Positions 27,079-34,897 of a DNA stretch of 64,000 bases are shown piece after piece. Location of the stretch: contig FNEU01000010.1 of assembly GCA_900100245.1 (NCBI GenBank), positions 1 to 64,000 of the forward strand, read 5' to 3'. The notes under the pieces are model-generated. The model was given only the letters and a program-made list of their open reading frames with translations, was not told the DNA's origin and searched no databases. Every line of letters starts with the position of its first letter. Within the stretch, counting starts at the first letter, position 1. The DNA is from Lachnospiraceae bacterium G41 (lineage in GTDB: Bacteria; Bacillota; Clostridia; Lachnospirales; Lachnospiraceae). Position numbers and translations under genes: made by a program.

Positions 27079-27993
27079 GTGAACAAAGATAAAAAGAAAT
27101 TTAATTACGGACCGATACTTATTATTCTGGCTGCGTGTTTCTGGGGAAGCATGGGTATATTTGTAAGAAAGCTTACAACCTATGGCTTTACTTCAATTCA
27201 GATTGTTGCGATTCGTGTGACACTGGCGGCTTTGATTTTTTCACTGATTCTGTTCATAAAAGATCGTAAAGGTTTTAAGATATCGCCCAAAGACATACCG
27301 CTCTTTTTGGGGCTCGGACTTGGAAGTATTCTTTTCTTTACAATATGTTACTTTGCAGCGATTACAATTATGCCCTTATCTACCGCTGCGATTCTTTTAT
27401 ACACATCGCCGTTCTGGATTATGTTTATGTCGGTATTGTTTTTCCACGAAAAGATGAATGCCGTCAAGATAATTGCACTTATTATGGCATTCGGAGGATG
27501 CGTGCTGGTTTCCGGAATTTCCGGTGAAAGAATAACTGTTGTAGGTCTGCTGCTGGGACTCGGCTCGGGCGTGGGATATGGATTATACAGCATTCTCGGA
27601 ACGATTGCTCTTAAAAAATATTCGCCGTACACGGTTACTGCATACACATTTATTTTTGCAGCTGTCGGCTCATGGTTTATATGTCGTCCGAAAGATATGT
27701 TTGCGAAATTTGCTTCGGCCGATAATCTTTTATGGCTGATAGTTTTCTGCTTCCTGACAGCGCTTATAACGGCTGTAATTCCATTTCTTTTATACACTTT
27801 GGGACTTCATATGGTTGAAGCCGGTAAAGCGGGAATTCTGGCGACTGTGGAGCCTATGGTGGCAACGATTATCGGTATCGTATTCTTTTCAGAACAGCTT
27901 ACGATTTTTTCAGGTCTCGGAATACTTTTGATACTGGTTGCGGTTATAATTCTTAATCTGAAAAAGAAAGATTCGAAATATGGAAAAAACTAA
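27079..27993 (+). CDS. EamA/DMT-superfamily transporter
   Basis: This 304-residue integral membrane protein has ten predicted hydrophobic segments in two EamA repeats (about 12-145 and 158-298). Each repeat has the typical features, for example AACFWGSMGIFVRKL and the GSGVGYGLYSILG start of the second repeat. The family exports or imports small metabolites such as amino acids or nucleobases; the substrate cannot be read from sequence. The start is a GTG with an AAGGA site 13 nt upstream. Its 3' end overlaps the next gene by 14 nt. Confidence 0.88.
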   Translation: MNKDKKKFNYGPILIILAACFWGSMGIFVRKLTTYGFTSIQIVAIRVTLAALIFSLILFIKDRKGFKISPKDIPLFLGLGLGSILFFTICYFAAITIMPLSTAAILLYTSPFWIMFMSVLFFHEKMNAVKIIALIMAFGGCVLVSGISGERITVVGLLLGLGSGVGYGLYSILGTIALKKYSPYTVTAYTFIFAAVGSWFICRPKDMFAKFASADNLLWLIVFCFLTALITAVIPFLLYTLGLHMVEAGKAGILATVEPMVATIIGIVFFSEQLTIFSGLGILLILVAVIILNLKKKDSKYGKN

Positions 27994-28747
27994 AGGAAAA
28001 AATAATAAAACAGCTGCCATTATTTTTCTGATTCTGATGATTGCAGCCTTAGTGGGAACCGTTTCAACACTTACAAGCGGTGTTGTTGTAACGGGACTTA
28101 CTGTTTACGGATTTAAGAGTGCAAAAAAGATGCTCAACAATTTTAATCAGCCTGCAGTATCGGCCCCCCAGCCCGCAGGTGATAAAGTGGCATTTAAGAA
28201 TGACAGACTTGATTTGGGATTAAGAAGCGACGGGTGTTATTATTCGATTATCCGAATGGTTGACGGTACGGGTTATCCTATGGATGACGGGGAATTTGTT
28301 GTTCTTAAAAAATCAGGCACGAATCCTGTGGTTCAATATTATTCGTATAATGCGGAAGCCGGTCAAAGAAGTGCATATCTTATAAGTTACGGTTTATATA
28401 CGGATGATTTTTCGGATATGATAGATATAGTTACGGTTGCGAATCATCCTGAGATTTTTCAGGACAAAACGAATCTGGAATTTAAAATCATTGATCTGGA
28501 TAACGATATCATAAAAACGCCGCTTGATTATCAAAATGAGAAGGATGCAGCTCTTGGTGATGTGTTTGTCCGTATTCTTGGTTACATCATTGTCCTTATT
28601 GTCTGCATTCTGGGCGCAATCCTCGCGGGTATTCAGTTCTTGACTGCGCTGCCTGTGTTTGCTGCATTTATGGTTTTTCTGATTTTGTTTCTTGTGTTTT
28701 TATCCAAAGCAAGAAAAGATAGTCTTCCCGAAAAAGTCTGGGATTAG
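27980..28747 (+). CDS. Membrane protein of unknown function
   Basis: This 255-residue protein has one N-terminal hydrophobic segment (about 10-40), a soluble Asp/Tyr-rich middle region (about 60-180) and two closely spaced C-terminal membrane segments (about 193-240). I recognise no domain. The ATG lies inside the EamA gene (14-nt overlap), so translational coupling is likely and the two proteins may be functionally linked. The reaction or partner is unknown. Confidence 0.6.
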   Translation: MEKTKGKNNKTAAIIFLILMIAALVGTVSTLTSGVVVTGLTVYGFKSAKKMLNNFNQPAVSAPQPAGDKVAFKNDRLDLGLRSDGCYYSIIRMVDGTGYPMDDGEFVVLKKSGTNPVVQYYSYNAEAGQRSAYLISYGLYTDDFSDMIDIVTVANHPEIFQDKTNLEFKIIDLDNDIIKTPLDYQNEKDAALGDVFVRILGYIIVLIVCILGAILAGIQFLTALPVFAAFMVFLILFLVFLSKARKDSLPEKVWD

Positions 28748-28820
28748 GAAAGATATATTCTGGTCGGATATTTAAAACGAAACGAAATCAGATTTATTAA
28801 GAAAATAATCAGAGAATTCA

Positions 28821-29924
28821 ATGAGTGATGAAAGTAAAAGGCCGCTCGTACATTTTTCTCCTGCAAAAGGATGGATGAACGATCCGAACGGACCGGTATT
28901 TTATAAAGGTGAATATCATTTGTTTTTCCAGCATAATCCCGATAATGTTTATTGGGACAATATGCACTGGGGACACGCTGTTTCAAAAGATCTTATGCAC
29001 TGGGAAGAGCTTCCGATTGCACTTTTCCCCGATGAGCAGGGAATGATTTTTTCGGGCAGCGCGTTTGTGGATAAAAGAAATGATTCAGGCCTTGGAAAAG
29101 AGGATTCACCCGCGCTTCTTTTGTTTTATACATCGCACGATCATAAAACAATGCGTGAGATGCAGTGTCTGGCATATACGACGGACGGAAAAGAATTTAT
29201 CAAGTATGATAAAAATCCTCTGATAGGCGGGAAAGAGCATACACCCGCGAGAGATCCGCATGTTTTTGAAAACAAAATAATCGGCGGATATTCGATGTGT
29301 TTTACTACAGAAAAAGCGGTTGTTTTTTATCATTCGACCAATCTTTTATCGTGGGAAAAGACAGGAGAATTCTTCCTTCCCGAATATGCATTACAAGGCA
29401 TGATTGAATGCCCGTGCATGATCGAATTTGAAAAGTATGTACTTATGATGAGCATGGATGTGCCTGAGACAGAGTTTAATAAACTCCCTAAAGAGGCTAA
29501 TGCGCATTCGCGAACCATGCAGTATTTTGTCGGAGATTTTAACGGTCTTACATTTACGGCGGATAAAGAACAAAACGAAGTCCTGCTCGTGGACTACGGT
29601 AATGATTTTTATGCGGGAACGGTTTTTTCAAACGTAAAAGAAAAAATCCTGATTGCGTGGATGGGTGATTTTTCCGACGAGGCAAAAGCTGTAAATACCG
29701 AAGCGGAAGGGTTTAAAGGTACGTTAAGTTTCCCGAGAAAACTGGATTTGTGTAAGACCGGCAAGGGCTACAGACTGCATCATGAATTTTATCCCTGTCC
29801 TAAGGGAGAAGATGGGATTGAATTTGTATCAAACGAAGAAGGTAAATTTTTATCCGACAGAATAATTTCTGAGAGCATAAAAGAAAACGGATTTTTACCC
29901 GCAACGAATTACAGGGTAAACTGA
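28821..29924 (+). CDS. Glycoside hydrolase family 32 (beta-fructosidase), short form
   Basis: This 367-residue GH32 enzyme is of the sucrose-6-phosphate hydrolase / beta-fructofuranosidase / levanase type. The three active-site acids are present: the nucleophile Asp21 in WMNDPNG, the transition-state stabiliser Asp145 in RDPHVF, and the acid/base Glu196 in ECPCMIEF. There is no signal peptide, so it is probably cytosolic and acts on imported fructosides. Typical GH32 proteins have a five-blade propeller of about 320 residues plus a beta-sandwich of about 150. Here the propeller is complete but most of the sandwich is missing, and the next gene begins 18 nt later. The ribosome-binding site is weak. 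Confidence 0.88.
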   Translation: MSDESKRPLVHFSPAKGWMNDPNGPVFYKGEYHLFFQHNPDNVYWDNMHWGHAVSKDLMHWEELPIALFPDEQGMIFSGSAFVDKRNDSGLGKEDSPALLLFYTSHDHKTMREMQCLAYTTDGKEFIKYDKNPLIGGKEHTPARDPHVFENKIIGGYSMCFTTEKAVVFYHSTNLLSWEKTGEFFLPEYALQGMIECPCMIEFEKYVLMMSMDVPETEFNKLPKEANAHSRTMQYFVGDFNGLTFTADKEQNEVLLVDYGNDFYAGTVFSNVKEKILIAWMGDFSDEAKAVNTEAEGFKGTLSFPRKLDLCKTGKGYRLHHEFYPCPKGEDGIEFVSNEEGKFLSDRIISESIKENGFLPATNYRVN

Positions 29925-29942
29925 TTTTATGGGGGAGCGAAT

Positions 29943-30581
29943 ATGAAATACGGAGAGAGCAGTTTTGATATCATTTATCTGATTTTTGCGATTACGGCAG
30001 GAATAATTATTCTTGCAAAACGAAAAGATTCAATCGGCAGACTGATGGGCAGCGCAGCGCTTATTTTAGGAATCGGTGATGCTTTTCATCTGGTACCGAG
30101 AGTTTTAAATTATTTCGTTGAAGGCGATTTTAATTTCTGGCTCGGCTTCGGCAAACTGGTCACATCCATAACGATGACGATATTTTATGTTTTGGTGTAT
30201 CGTCTCTGGGTTAAAGCCTATAATGTCAAAGAATCAAAACCTTTTGCGATTTCTTTTTATATTTTTGTATTCTTAAGAATCGCTTTGTGTCTCTTCCCTC
30301 AAAACCGCTGGTTTACAAACAACTCGCCTCTTTTATGGGGAATACTGAGAAATATTCCTTTTGTGGTTGTCGGAGTGATGATTGTGGTTATATATTTTAT
30401 GAAGCGTAAAGAAGATAAGGCTTTTAAACTTATCTGGCTTCTTGTGCTTCTTTCGTTTGCATTCTACATTCCGGTAACGGTCGGAGCTTCTTTTGTTCCG
30501 ATACTCGGAGCACTGATGCTTCCGAAGACAATCTGCTATATGCTTATGATGATCTGCTTTTTAAGGAAGGCTAAAGAATAG
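29943..30581 (+). CDS. Seven-helix membrane protein of unknown function
   Basis: This 212-residue, very hydrophobic protein has about seven membrane segments starting at residues 10, 36, 66, 98, 130, 155 and 180. It contains conserved-looking motifs such as GDAFHLVPR and LPKTICYML. I do not recognise the family. The GGGGGAG ribosome-binding site and its position 18 nt after the GH32 gene suggest co-transcription. Confidence 0.65.
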   Translation: MKYGESSFDIIYLIFAITAGIIILAKRKDSIGRLMGSAALILGIGDAFHLVPRVLNYFVEGDFNFWLGFGKLVTSITMTIFYVLVYRLWVKAYNVKESKPFAISFYIFVFLRIALCLFPQNRWFTNNSPLLWGILRNIPFVVVGVMIVVIYFMKRKEDKAFKLIWLLVLLSFAFYIPVTVGASFVPILGALMLPKTICYMLMMICFLRKAKE

Positions 30582-30601
30582 GTGAAAATAAGGAATGGCG
30601 A

Positions 30602-31390
30602 ATGGGTAATAAAGAAAAGAAAATTGCAGAACTTAAATCAAAGAAAAAAGGTGATATTATTGTCGCTGCGGTTTTTCAGTTATTTCCGCTTTTAAGTATA
30701 TTTTTTATAGCTGCCGGTGTCATTAACAGGGGCGATACCGTCAATACAATTATCTGCCTGGTATTGGGCTTTCTGCCCGCCGAAGTGATTGCGCTTCTGC
30801 TTATTTTAGATGCAAAGAAGTGCAGTAGACTGATTGCTGAGGAAGAGGCCAGACCTTACGAGCCGCCGGCAGAATATGCGAAAACTCTGTATAATAACGA
30901 CGGATATACATATAATACCGCACGCGATTTTTACCTCGCTCAGACCGGCAGGAATCCCAAGAAACTTACGCGCGAGGATGAAAACGCAGTCTGGGAATAT
31001 GCATATGATGATTTTGCGTATCTTTTAATGTGGATAATTGAAAATGATTTCTACCAGACCTCGAAAGATAATGATGAGGACACCGCGGCGGAGATAAAAG
31101 AATTTATCGCCCGGGTTAAGAAGCGTGAAGTAAAACCGACGGACTATCTTACAGGAAACAACTGGTTTATGGAAGATGAGGTTAAGAAAAAGGCACGCGG
31201 ATTTGTGACTGAATATTTTAAAGGCGCATATATGGATGATGTCAGAGCATTTGCGAAGGAGCATCTTAATGCCGAGCTTTACGGCTTTCCGTTCCGCTTT
31301 GAGGATTATGATGCTTTTAAGGTTCGAATAGATGAGGCATATGCAAAATACAAAGAAGAAAATGAAAAGCCGAAGAAGGAAAATGAATGA
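30602..31390 (+). CDS. Membrane-anchored protein of unknown function
   Basis: This 262-residue protein has two adjacent hydrophobic segments near the N-terminus (about 20-45 and 50-70) and a charged, helix-rich cytosolic part of about 190 residues that ends in a Lys/Glu tail. No enzyme motif is visible. It follows the previous membrane protein by 20 nt and overlaps the HydE gene by 4 nt (ATGA), so it is translated with HydE. Any functional link to HydE is an inference from position. Confidence 0.6.
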   Translation: MGNKEKKIAELKSKKKGDIIVAAVFQLFPLLSIFFIAAGVINRGDTVNTIICLVLGFLPAEVIALLLILDAKKCSRLIAEEEARPYEPPAEYAKTLYNNDGYTYNTARDFYLAQTGRNPKKLTREDENAVWEYAYDDFAYLLMWIIENDFYQTSKDNDEDTAAEIKEFIARVKKREVKPTDYLTGNNWFMEDEVKKKARGFVTEYFKGAYMDDVRAFAKEHLNAELYGFPFRFEDYDAFKVRIDEAYAKYKEENEKPKKENE

Positions 31391-32430
31391 AAAGCATAAT
31401 TGACAAGCTTGTAAAAACGAGAGATTTAACTGACGAAGAATTCGAACAATTAATTCTCTGCGAAGATAAGGAAACAATAGAATATCTGGCGGCAAAGGCA
31501 AGAGAAGTAAGAGAGAAAATTTACGGCAAAGATGTTTATCTTCGCGGACTGATTGAATTTACGAATTACTGCAAGAACGACTGTCTCTACTGCGGCATCA
31601 GAAGAAGCAATAAAAATGCCGAGAGATACAGATTAACCGAAGAGCAGATTTTAAACTGCTGCGAAGTCGGATATAAATTAGGCTTCAGGACATTCGTACT
31701 GCAGGGTGGGGAAGATGCTTATTTTAGTGATGAAGTTTTAATTCCGCTCATAAAAGAAATCAAAGAAAAATATCCTGACTGCGCGCTCACACTCTCTGTG
31801 GGCGAGAGAGAAAAAGACAGTTACCAAAAGCTTTTTGATGCGGGTGCCGACAGATATCTTTTACGACATGAAACCGCAGACAAAGAGCATTATGAGTCGC
31901 TTCATCCTGCAGAGCTTTCATTTGATCACAGAATGCAGTGTCTTTGGAATTTAAAGGAAATTGGTTTCCAGGTCGGTTGCGGAATGATGATAGGCTCTCC
32001 CTATCAGACCGTAAAACACTTAATAAAAGACTTAAGATTCTTACAGGATTTTAAACCGGAAATGGTTGGAATAGGACCGTTCATCCCTCATCACGACACG
32101 CCTTTTGCGGACCGTGAAACAGGAAGCGTAGACATCACGTTAAAACTTTTATCAATCATAAGAATCATGCTTCCCGAAGTTCTTCTTCCCGCGACAACCG
32201 CGCTCGGAACAGCAGACGGCCTCGGAAGGGAGAAAGGCATTCTGGCAGGTGCTAATGTTGTAATGCCCAATCTTTCTCCGACTGATGTCAGGGGCAAATA
32301 TCTTTTATACGACAATAAGATCTGTACGGGTGATGAGGCTGCGGAATGCATCCGCTGTATGACTTTAAGGGTTCAAAAGGTTGGATATGAAGTGGTACAA
32401 AAGCGTGGCGACCACATAAGGTTTATATGA
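31387..32430 (+). CDS. hydE: Radical SAM protein, [FeFe]-hydrogenase maturase HydE type
   Basis: This 347-residue radical SAM enzyme has the cluster motif CxxxCxxC at Cys62, Cys66 and Cys69, in the HydE/BioB-like context LRGLIEFTNYCKNDCLYCG. The closing part has the HydE-like phrases IGIGPFIPH-type (seen as VGIGPFIPHHDTPF) and LPATTALGT. In the [FeFe]-hydrogenase system HydE, with HydG and HydF, builds the diiron subcluster of the H-cluster. The other maturases and the hydrogenase are not in the window, so they should be elsewhere. Otherwise this is one of the HydE-like paralogues of unknown role. It overlaps the upstream gene by 4 nt and precedes a DUF1858 gene. Confidence 0.85.
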   Translation: MKSIIDKLVKTRDLTDEEFEQLILCEDKETIEYLAAKAREVREKIYGKDVYLRGLIEFTNYCKNDCLYCGIRRSNKNAERYRLTEEQILNCCEVGYKLGFRTFVLQGGEDAYFSDEVLIPLIKEIKEKYPDCALTLSVGEREKDSYQKLFDAGADRYLLRHETADKEHYESLHPAELSFDHRMQCLWNLKEIGFQVGCGMMIGSPYQTVKHLIKDLRFLQDFKPEMVGIGPFIPHHDTPFADRETGSVDITLKLLSIIRIMLPEVLLPATTALGTADGLGREKGILAGANVVMPNLSPTDVRGKYLLYDNKICTGDEAAECIRCMTLRVQKVGYEVVQKRGDHIRFI

Positions 32431-32496
32431 CCTGATTGACCGAGGAATAAAAAAGTGTTATTCTTTCAGAGGATTATGAATACGGAGGTAATAAAA

Positions 32497-32691
32497 ATGG
32501 CAGAAATTACAAAAGACATGACTATCGGTGAAATCATAAATGCCAATCCTGATGCAGTTCCCGTACTTATGGGCGCAGGAATGCACTGTATCGGCTGCCC
32601 CGCAGCTCAGGGCGAAACACTTGAGGAAGCAAGCATGGTTCACGGAATCGACGTGGATGCACTTGTATTTGCACTCAACCAGAAAAACTAA
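32497..32691 (+). CDS. DUF1858 redox-disulfide protein
   Basis: This 64-residue protein is of the DUF1858 / hybrid-cluster-protein-associated redox disulfide type. It has the opening [10 protein letters not shown], a helical middle and a CIGC motif (CxxC, about residues 28-31) that can form a disulfide or bind metal. The start at 32497 is chosen because GGAGG lies 8-12 nt before it; the longer frame from 32455 has no ribosome-binding site. It lies 66 nt after hydE and ends at a strong terminator, so a role in anaerobic redox metabolism is plausible. Confidence 0.85.
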   Translation: MAEITKDMTIGEIINANPDAVPVLMGAGMHCIGCPAAQGETLEEASMVHGIDVDALVFALNQKN

Positions 32692-32710
32692 TTGCTAAAG
32701 CATATTAATA

Positions 32711-32745
32711 ACGACTTTCCGCGAAAACGGAAGGTCGTTTTTTTT
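32711..32745 (+). terminator. Intrinsic terminator after the DUF1858 gene
   Basis: An 11-bp stem with one G-U pair (32711-32721 with 32728-32738) is followed by a run of T. Confidence 0.9.
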
Positions 32746-32757
32746 ATGATTTTATAG

Positions 32758-32763
32758 TATAAT
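32758..32763 (+). promoter_or_regulatory. Probable -10 element of the moxR operon
   Basis: A consensus TATAAT lies 36 nt before the moxR ATG and after the terminator. The -35 is not clear. Confidence 0.45.
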
Positions 32764-32799
32764 TATCTGGGAGAAATAACGGACTAAAAAGGAGAAGGC

Positions 32800-33720
32800 A
32801 TGAGCGAAAAACTATCTGATTACATTAACAAATATTTTATTGGACATGAGGATGTTACAGAGAATGTAATCATCTGTCTTTTGTCGGGCGGACATGTACT
32901 ATTGGAGGATGTTCCGGGTGTCGGAAAAACCACGCTTGCGAAGACACTTGCACGCGCCGTTGATTTAAGCTTCGGACGTATTCAGTTTACACCGGATACG
33001 CTTCCTTCGGATGTGCTCGGCGTGCAGATTCTCAACATGAAGACAGGTGAATTTGAATACAAAGAGGGTGTTGTGATGCATCAGCTTATTCTTGCTGATG
33101 AGATTAACCGTACTTCGCCCAAAACACAGGCGAGTCTTCTTGAAGCAATGGCGGAAGGGTGTGTTACGATTGACAAAAAGCGCATCAAACTTCCCGATCC
33201 TTTTATGGTAATTGCCACTCAGAACCCTATAGAATTTGTCGGAACATATCCGCTTCCCGAAGCGCAGATGGACCGTTTTATGATGAAGCTTTCCGTAGGA
33301 TATCCCTCTCAGGAAAACGAAATCATTATGACCAAGAATTTCCTCGCTGATAAAAGAGACGAGGAAGGCGAGGCGGTTCTTAATGCCGAGAAGATAATCG
33401 AAATGAAAAAAGAAGTCGAGAAAGTAAAAGTTGTCGACGATGTCATAAAATACGCCAACGATATCATCAATATGACCAGAAGTGAATCAAGCTTTGTAAT
33501 GGGAGCATCACCCAGAGCAATGCTTCACTTAATTCGCGCCGCTCAGGCCAAGGCATATTTATCGGATCGTGATTTCGTCAAGCCCGATGATATCAAGGCT
33601 GTGGCAATCAATGTCCTTCACCACAGAATTTCTCTCACATACGAAGCAAAAATAGCCAAGGAAGATGTGGATAAAGTATTAAAATCCATCATTCTGAAAG
33701 CAAAGGTACCTATGGTTTAG
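32800..33720 (+). CDS. MoxR-family AAA+ ATPase
   Basis: This 306-residue AAA+ ATPase has a Walker A motif with Lys43 (GVGKTT), a Walker B motif with Asp100-Glu101 (LADEINR) and the MoxR signature ATQNPIEFVGTYPLPEAQMDRF (in two parts, about 143-164). MoxR proteins act as chaperones that activate or assemble partner complexes, commonly ones encoded next to them. Here the next two genes are a DUF58 protein and a transglutaminase-like membrane protein, the standard MoxR-DUF58-TgpA trio. An AAAGGAGAAGG site precedes the ATG. The substrate of the trio is not known. Confidence 0.93.
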   Translation: MSEKLSDYINKYFIGHEDVTENVIICLLSGGHVLLEDVPGVGKTTLAKTLARAVDLSFGRIQFTPDTLPSDVLGVQILNMKTGEFEYKEGVVMHQLILADEINRTSPKTQASLLEAMAEGCVTIDKKRIKLPDPFMVIATQNPIEFVGTYPLPEAQMDRFMMKLSVGYPSQENEIIMTKNFLADKRDEEGEAVLNAEKIIEMKKEVEKVKVVDDVIKYANDIINMTRSESSFVMGASPRAMLHLIRAAQAKAYLSDRDFVKPDDIKAVAINVLHHRISLTYEAKIAKEDVDKVLKSIILKAKVPMV

Positions 33721-33739
33721 TTACTTACGGCGGTGTGAA

Positions 33740-34897
33740 ATGCTTAGGAACAGACTGATTGCAATTGCTCTCTTAATTCTCTCTATCGTTGCAATATCGT
33801 TTTACGGCGGACCCGTTACTTACGGGTTCTTCTTTCTTTGCGTTTTAGTTCCTGCCGTTTCAGCCGGATACTGCTTCTTAGTGTATCTTCGCTACAGAAT
33901 CTATCAGGTTATCGTAACTAAAAATGTAGTGGTCGGTTCACCGACAGACTATTATTTCACTTTGCAAAATGAAGACTTTTATTCTTTCTCAGGAATAAAG
34001 GTTGAATTTTTTTCGGATTTTTCTATCATCAGTGAACTTGACGAAAACAATGAATATGAACTCCCGCCGCATTCGGGCCTTAAAAAAGAAACAGTGCTTG
34101 TCTGCAAATACCGCGGAGAATACGATGTCGGAGTAAAAAACATAATCGTTCAGGATTATCTTCGTCTTTTTTCCTTTAATTTCAAAAACAAAGAAAACTT
34201 AAGAGCAATCGTAATGCCGCGTCTTGAAATTCTTGAAACACTAAGGCACCCTTATTCGCCCGATGTTTACAAGGATTCACGTATTAATCCGACCGAACAG
34301 GATGTGCTGGTAAGAGAATATATCCCGGGTGATGACATAAGAAACATCAACTGGAAAATTTCCGCGCATATGGGAAAGCCCTATGTCAGAACCAAAACGG
34401 GGTTAGAGAATCCGAGTATTGCAATCATAATGGATTCATGCCGTTTCGGCAAAGACATGGAAGATTTTCTTCCGCTTGAAAACAAGGTTTTGGAGACGAC
34501 AATTGCGGTAGTTTATTACTATCTTTCAAAAGGAATAAACGCATCGGTATTTACATACGAGGGCGCTCCTAAAAAATATTCTTTGCAGGGCATGGCTTCA
34601 TTTGAGGACTTTTATGCTGCAATGGGAGCGTTTGCTTTTAAGGAAGAAAATACATCCGACAAGCTTTTTAAATCCGTATGGGGTGCAAATATCACCTCCT
34701 GCAGTATGGCTTATATGATTATTCACGAGCTTGACGAGAAGGCTCTGGTACAGATTGAAGAGCTTAACAAAAACGGACTTCCTGTGACCGTATATCACAT
34801 CAGTGATGATGAGAAGAAATTAAAGGATGCGGATTTCGGCAAGAATACGGAATATACACATATCGGTTATGAAGACAAATTAAAGGAGGTGCTTTGA
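33740..34897 (+). CDS. DUF58 domain protein
   Basis: This 385-residue protein has two N-terminal membrane segments (about 5-50), a beta-rich middle and the DUF58 signature REYIPGDDIRNINWKISAH (about 193-211), followed by a region resembling a von Willebrand A fold (IAIIMDSC). DUF58 proteins almost always accompany MoxR ATPases and are thought to be their membrane partners. It lies 19 nt after moxR, and its TGA shares a base with the ATG of the next gene, so the three are co-translated. Confidence 0.9.
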   Translation: MLRNRLIAIALLILSIVAISFYGGPVTYGFFFLCVLVPAVSAGYCFLVYLRYRIYQVIVTKNVVVGSPTDYYFTLQNEDFYSFSGIKVEFFSDFSIISELDENNEYELPPHSGLKKETVLVCKYRGEYDVGVKNIIVQDYLRLFSFNFKNKENLRAIVMPRLEILETLRHPYSPDVYKDSRINPTEQDVLVREYIPGDDIRNINWKISAHMGKPYVRTKTGLENPSIAIIMDSCRFGKDMEDFLPLENKVLETTIAVVYYYLSKGINASVFTYEGAPKKYSLQGMASFEDFYAAMGAFAFKEENTSDKLFKSVWGANITSCSMAYMIIHELDEKALVQIEELNKNGLPVTVYHISDDEKKLKDADFGKNTEYTHIGYEDKLKEVL

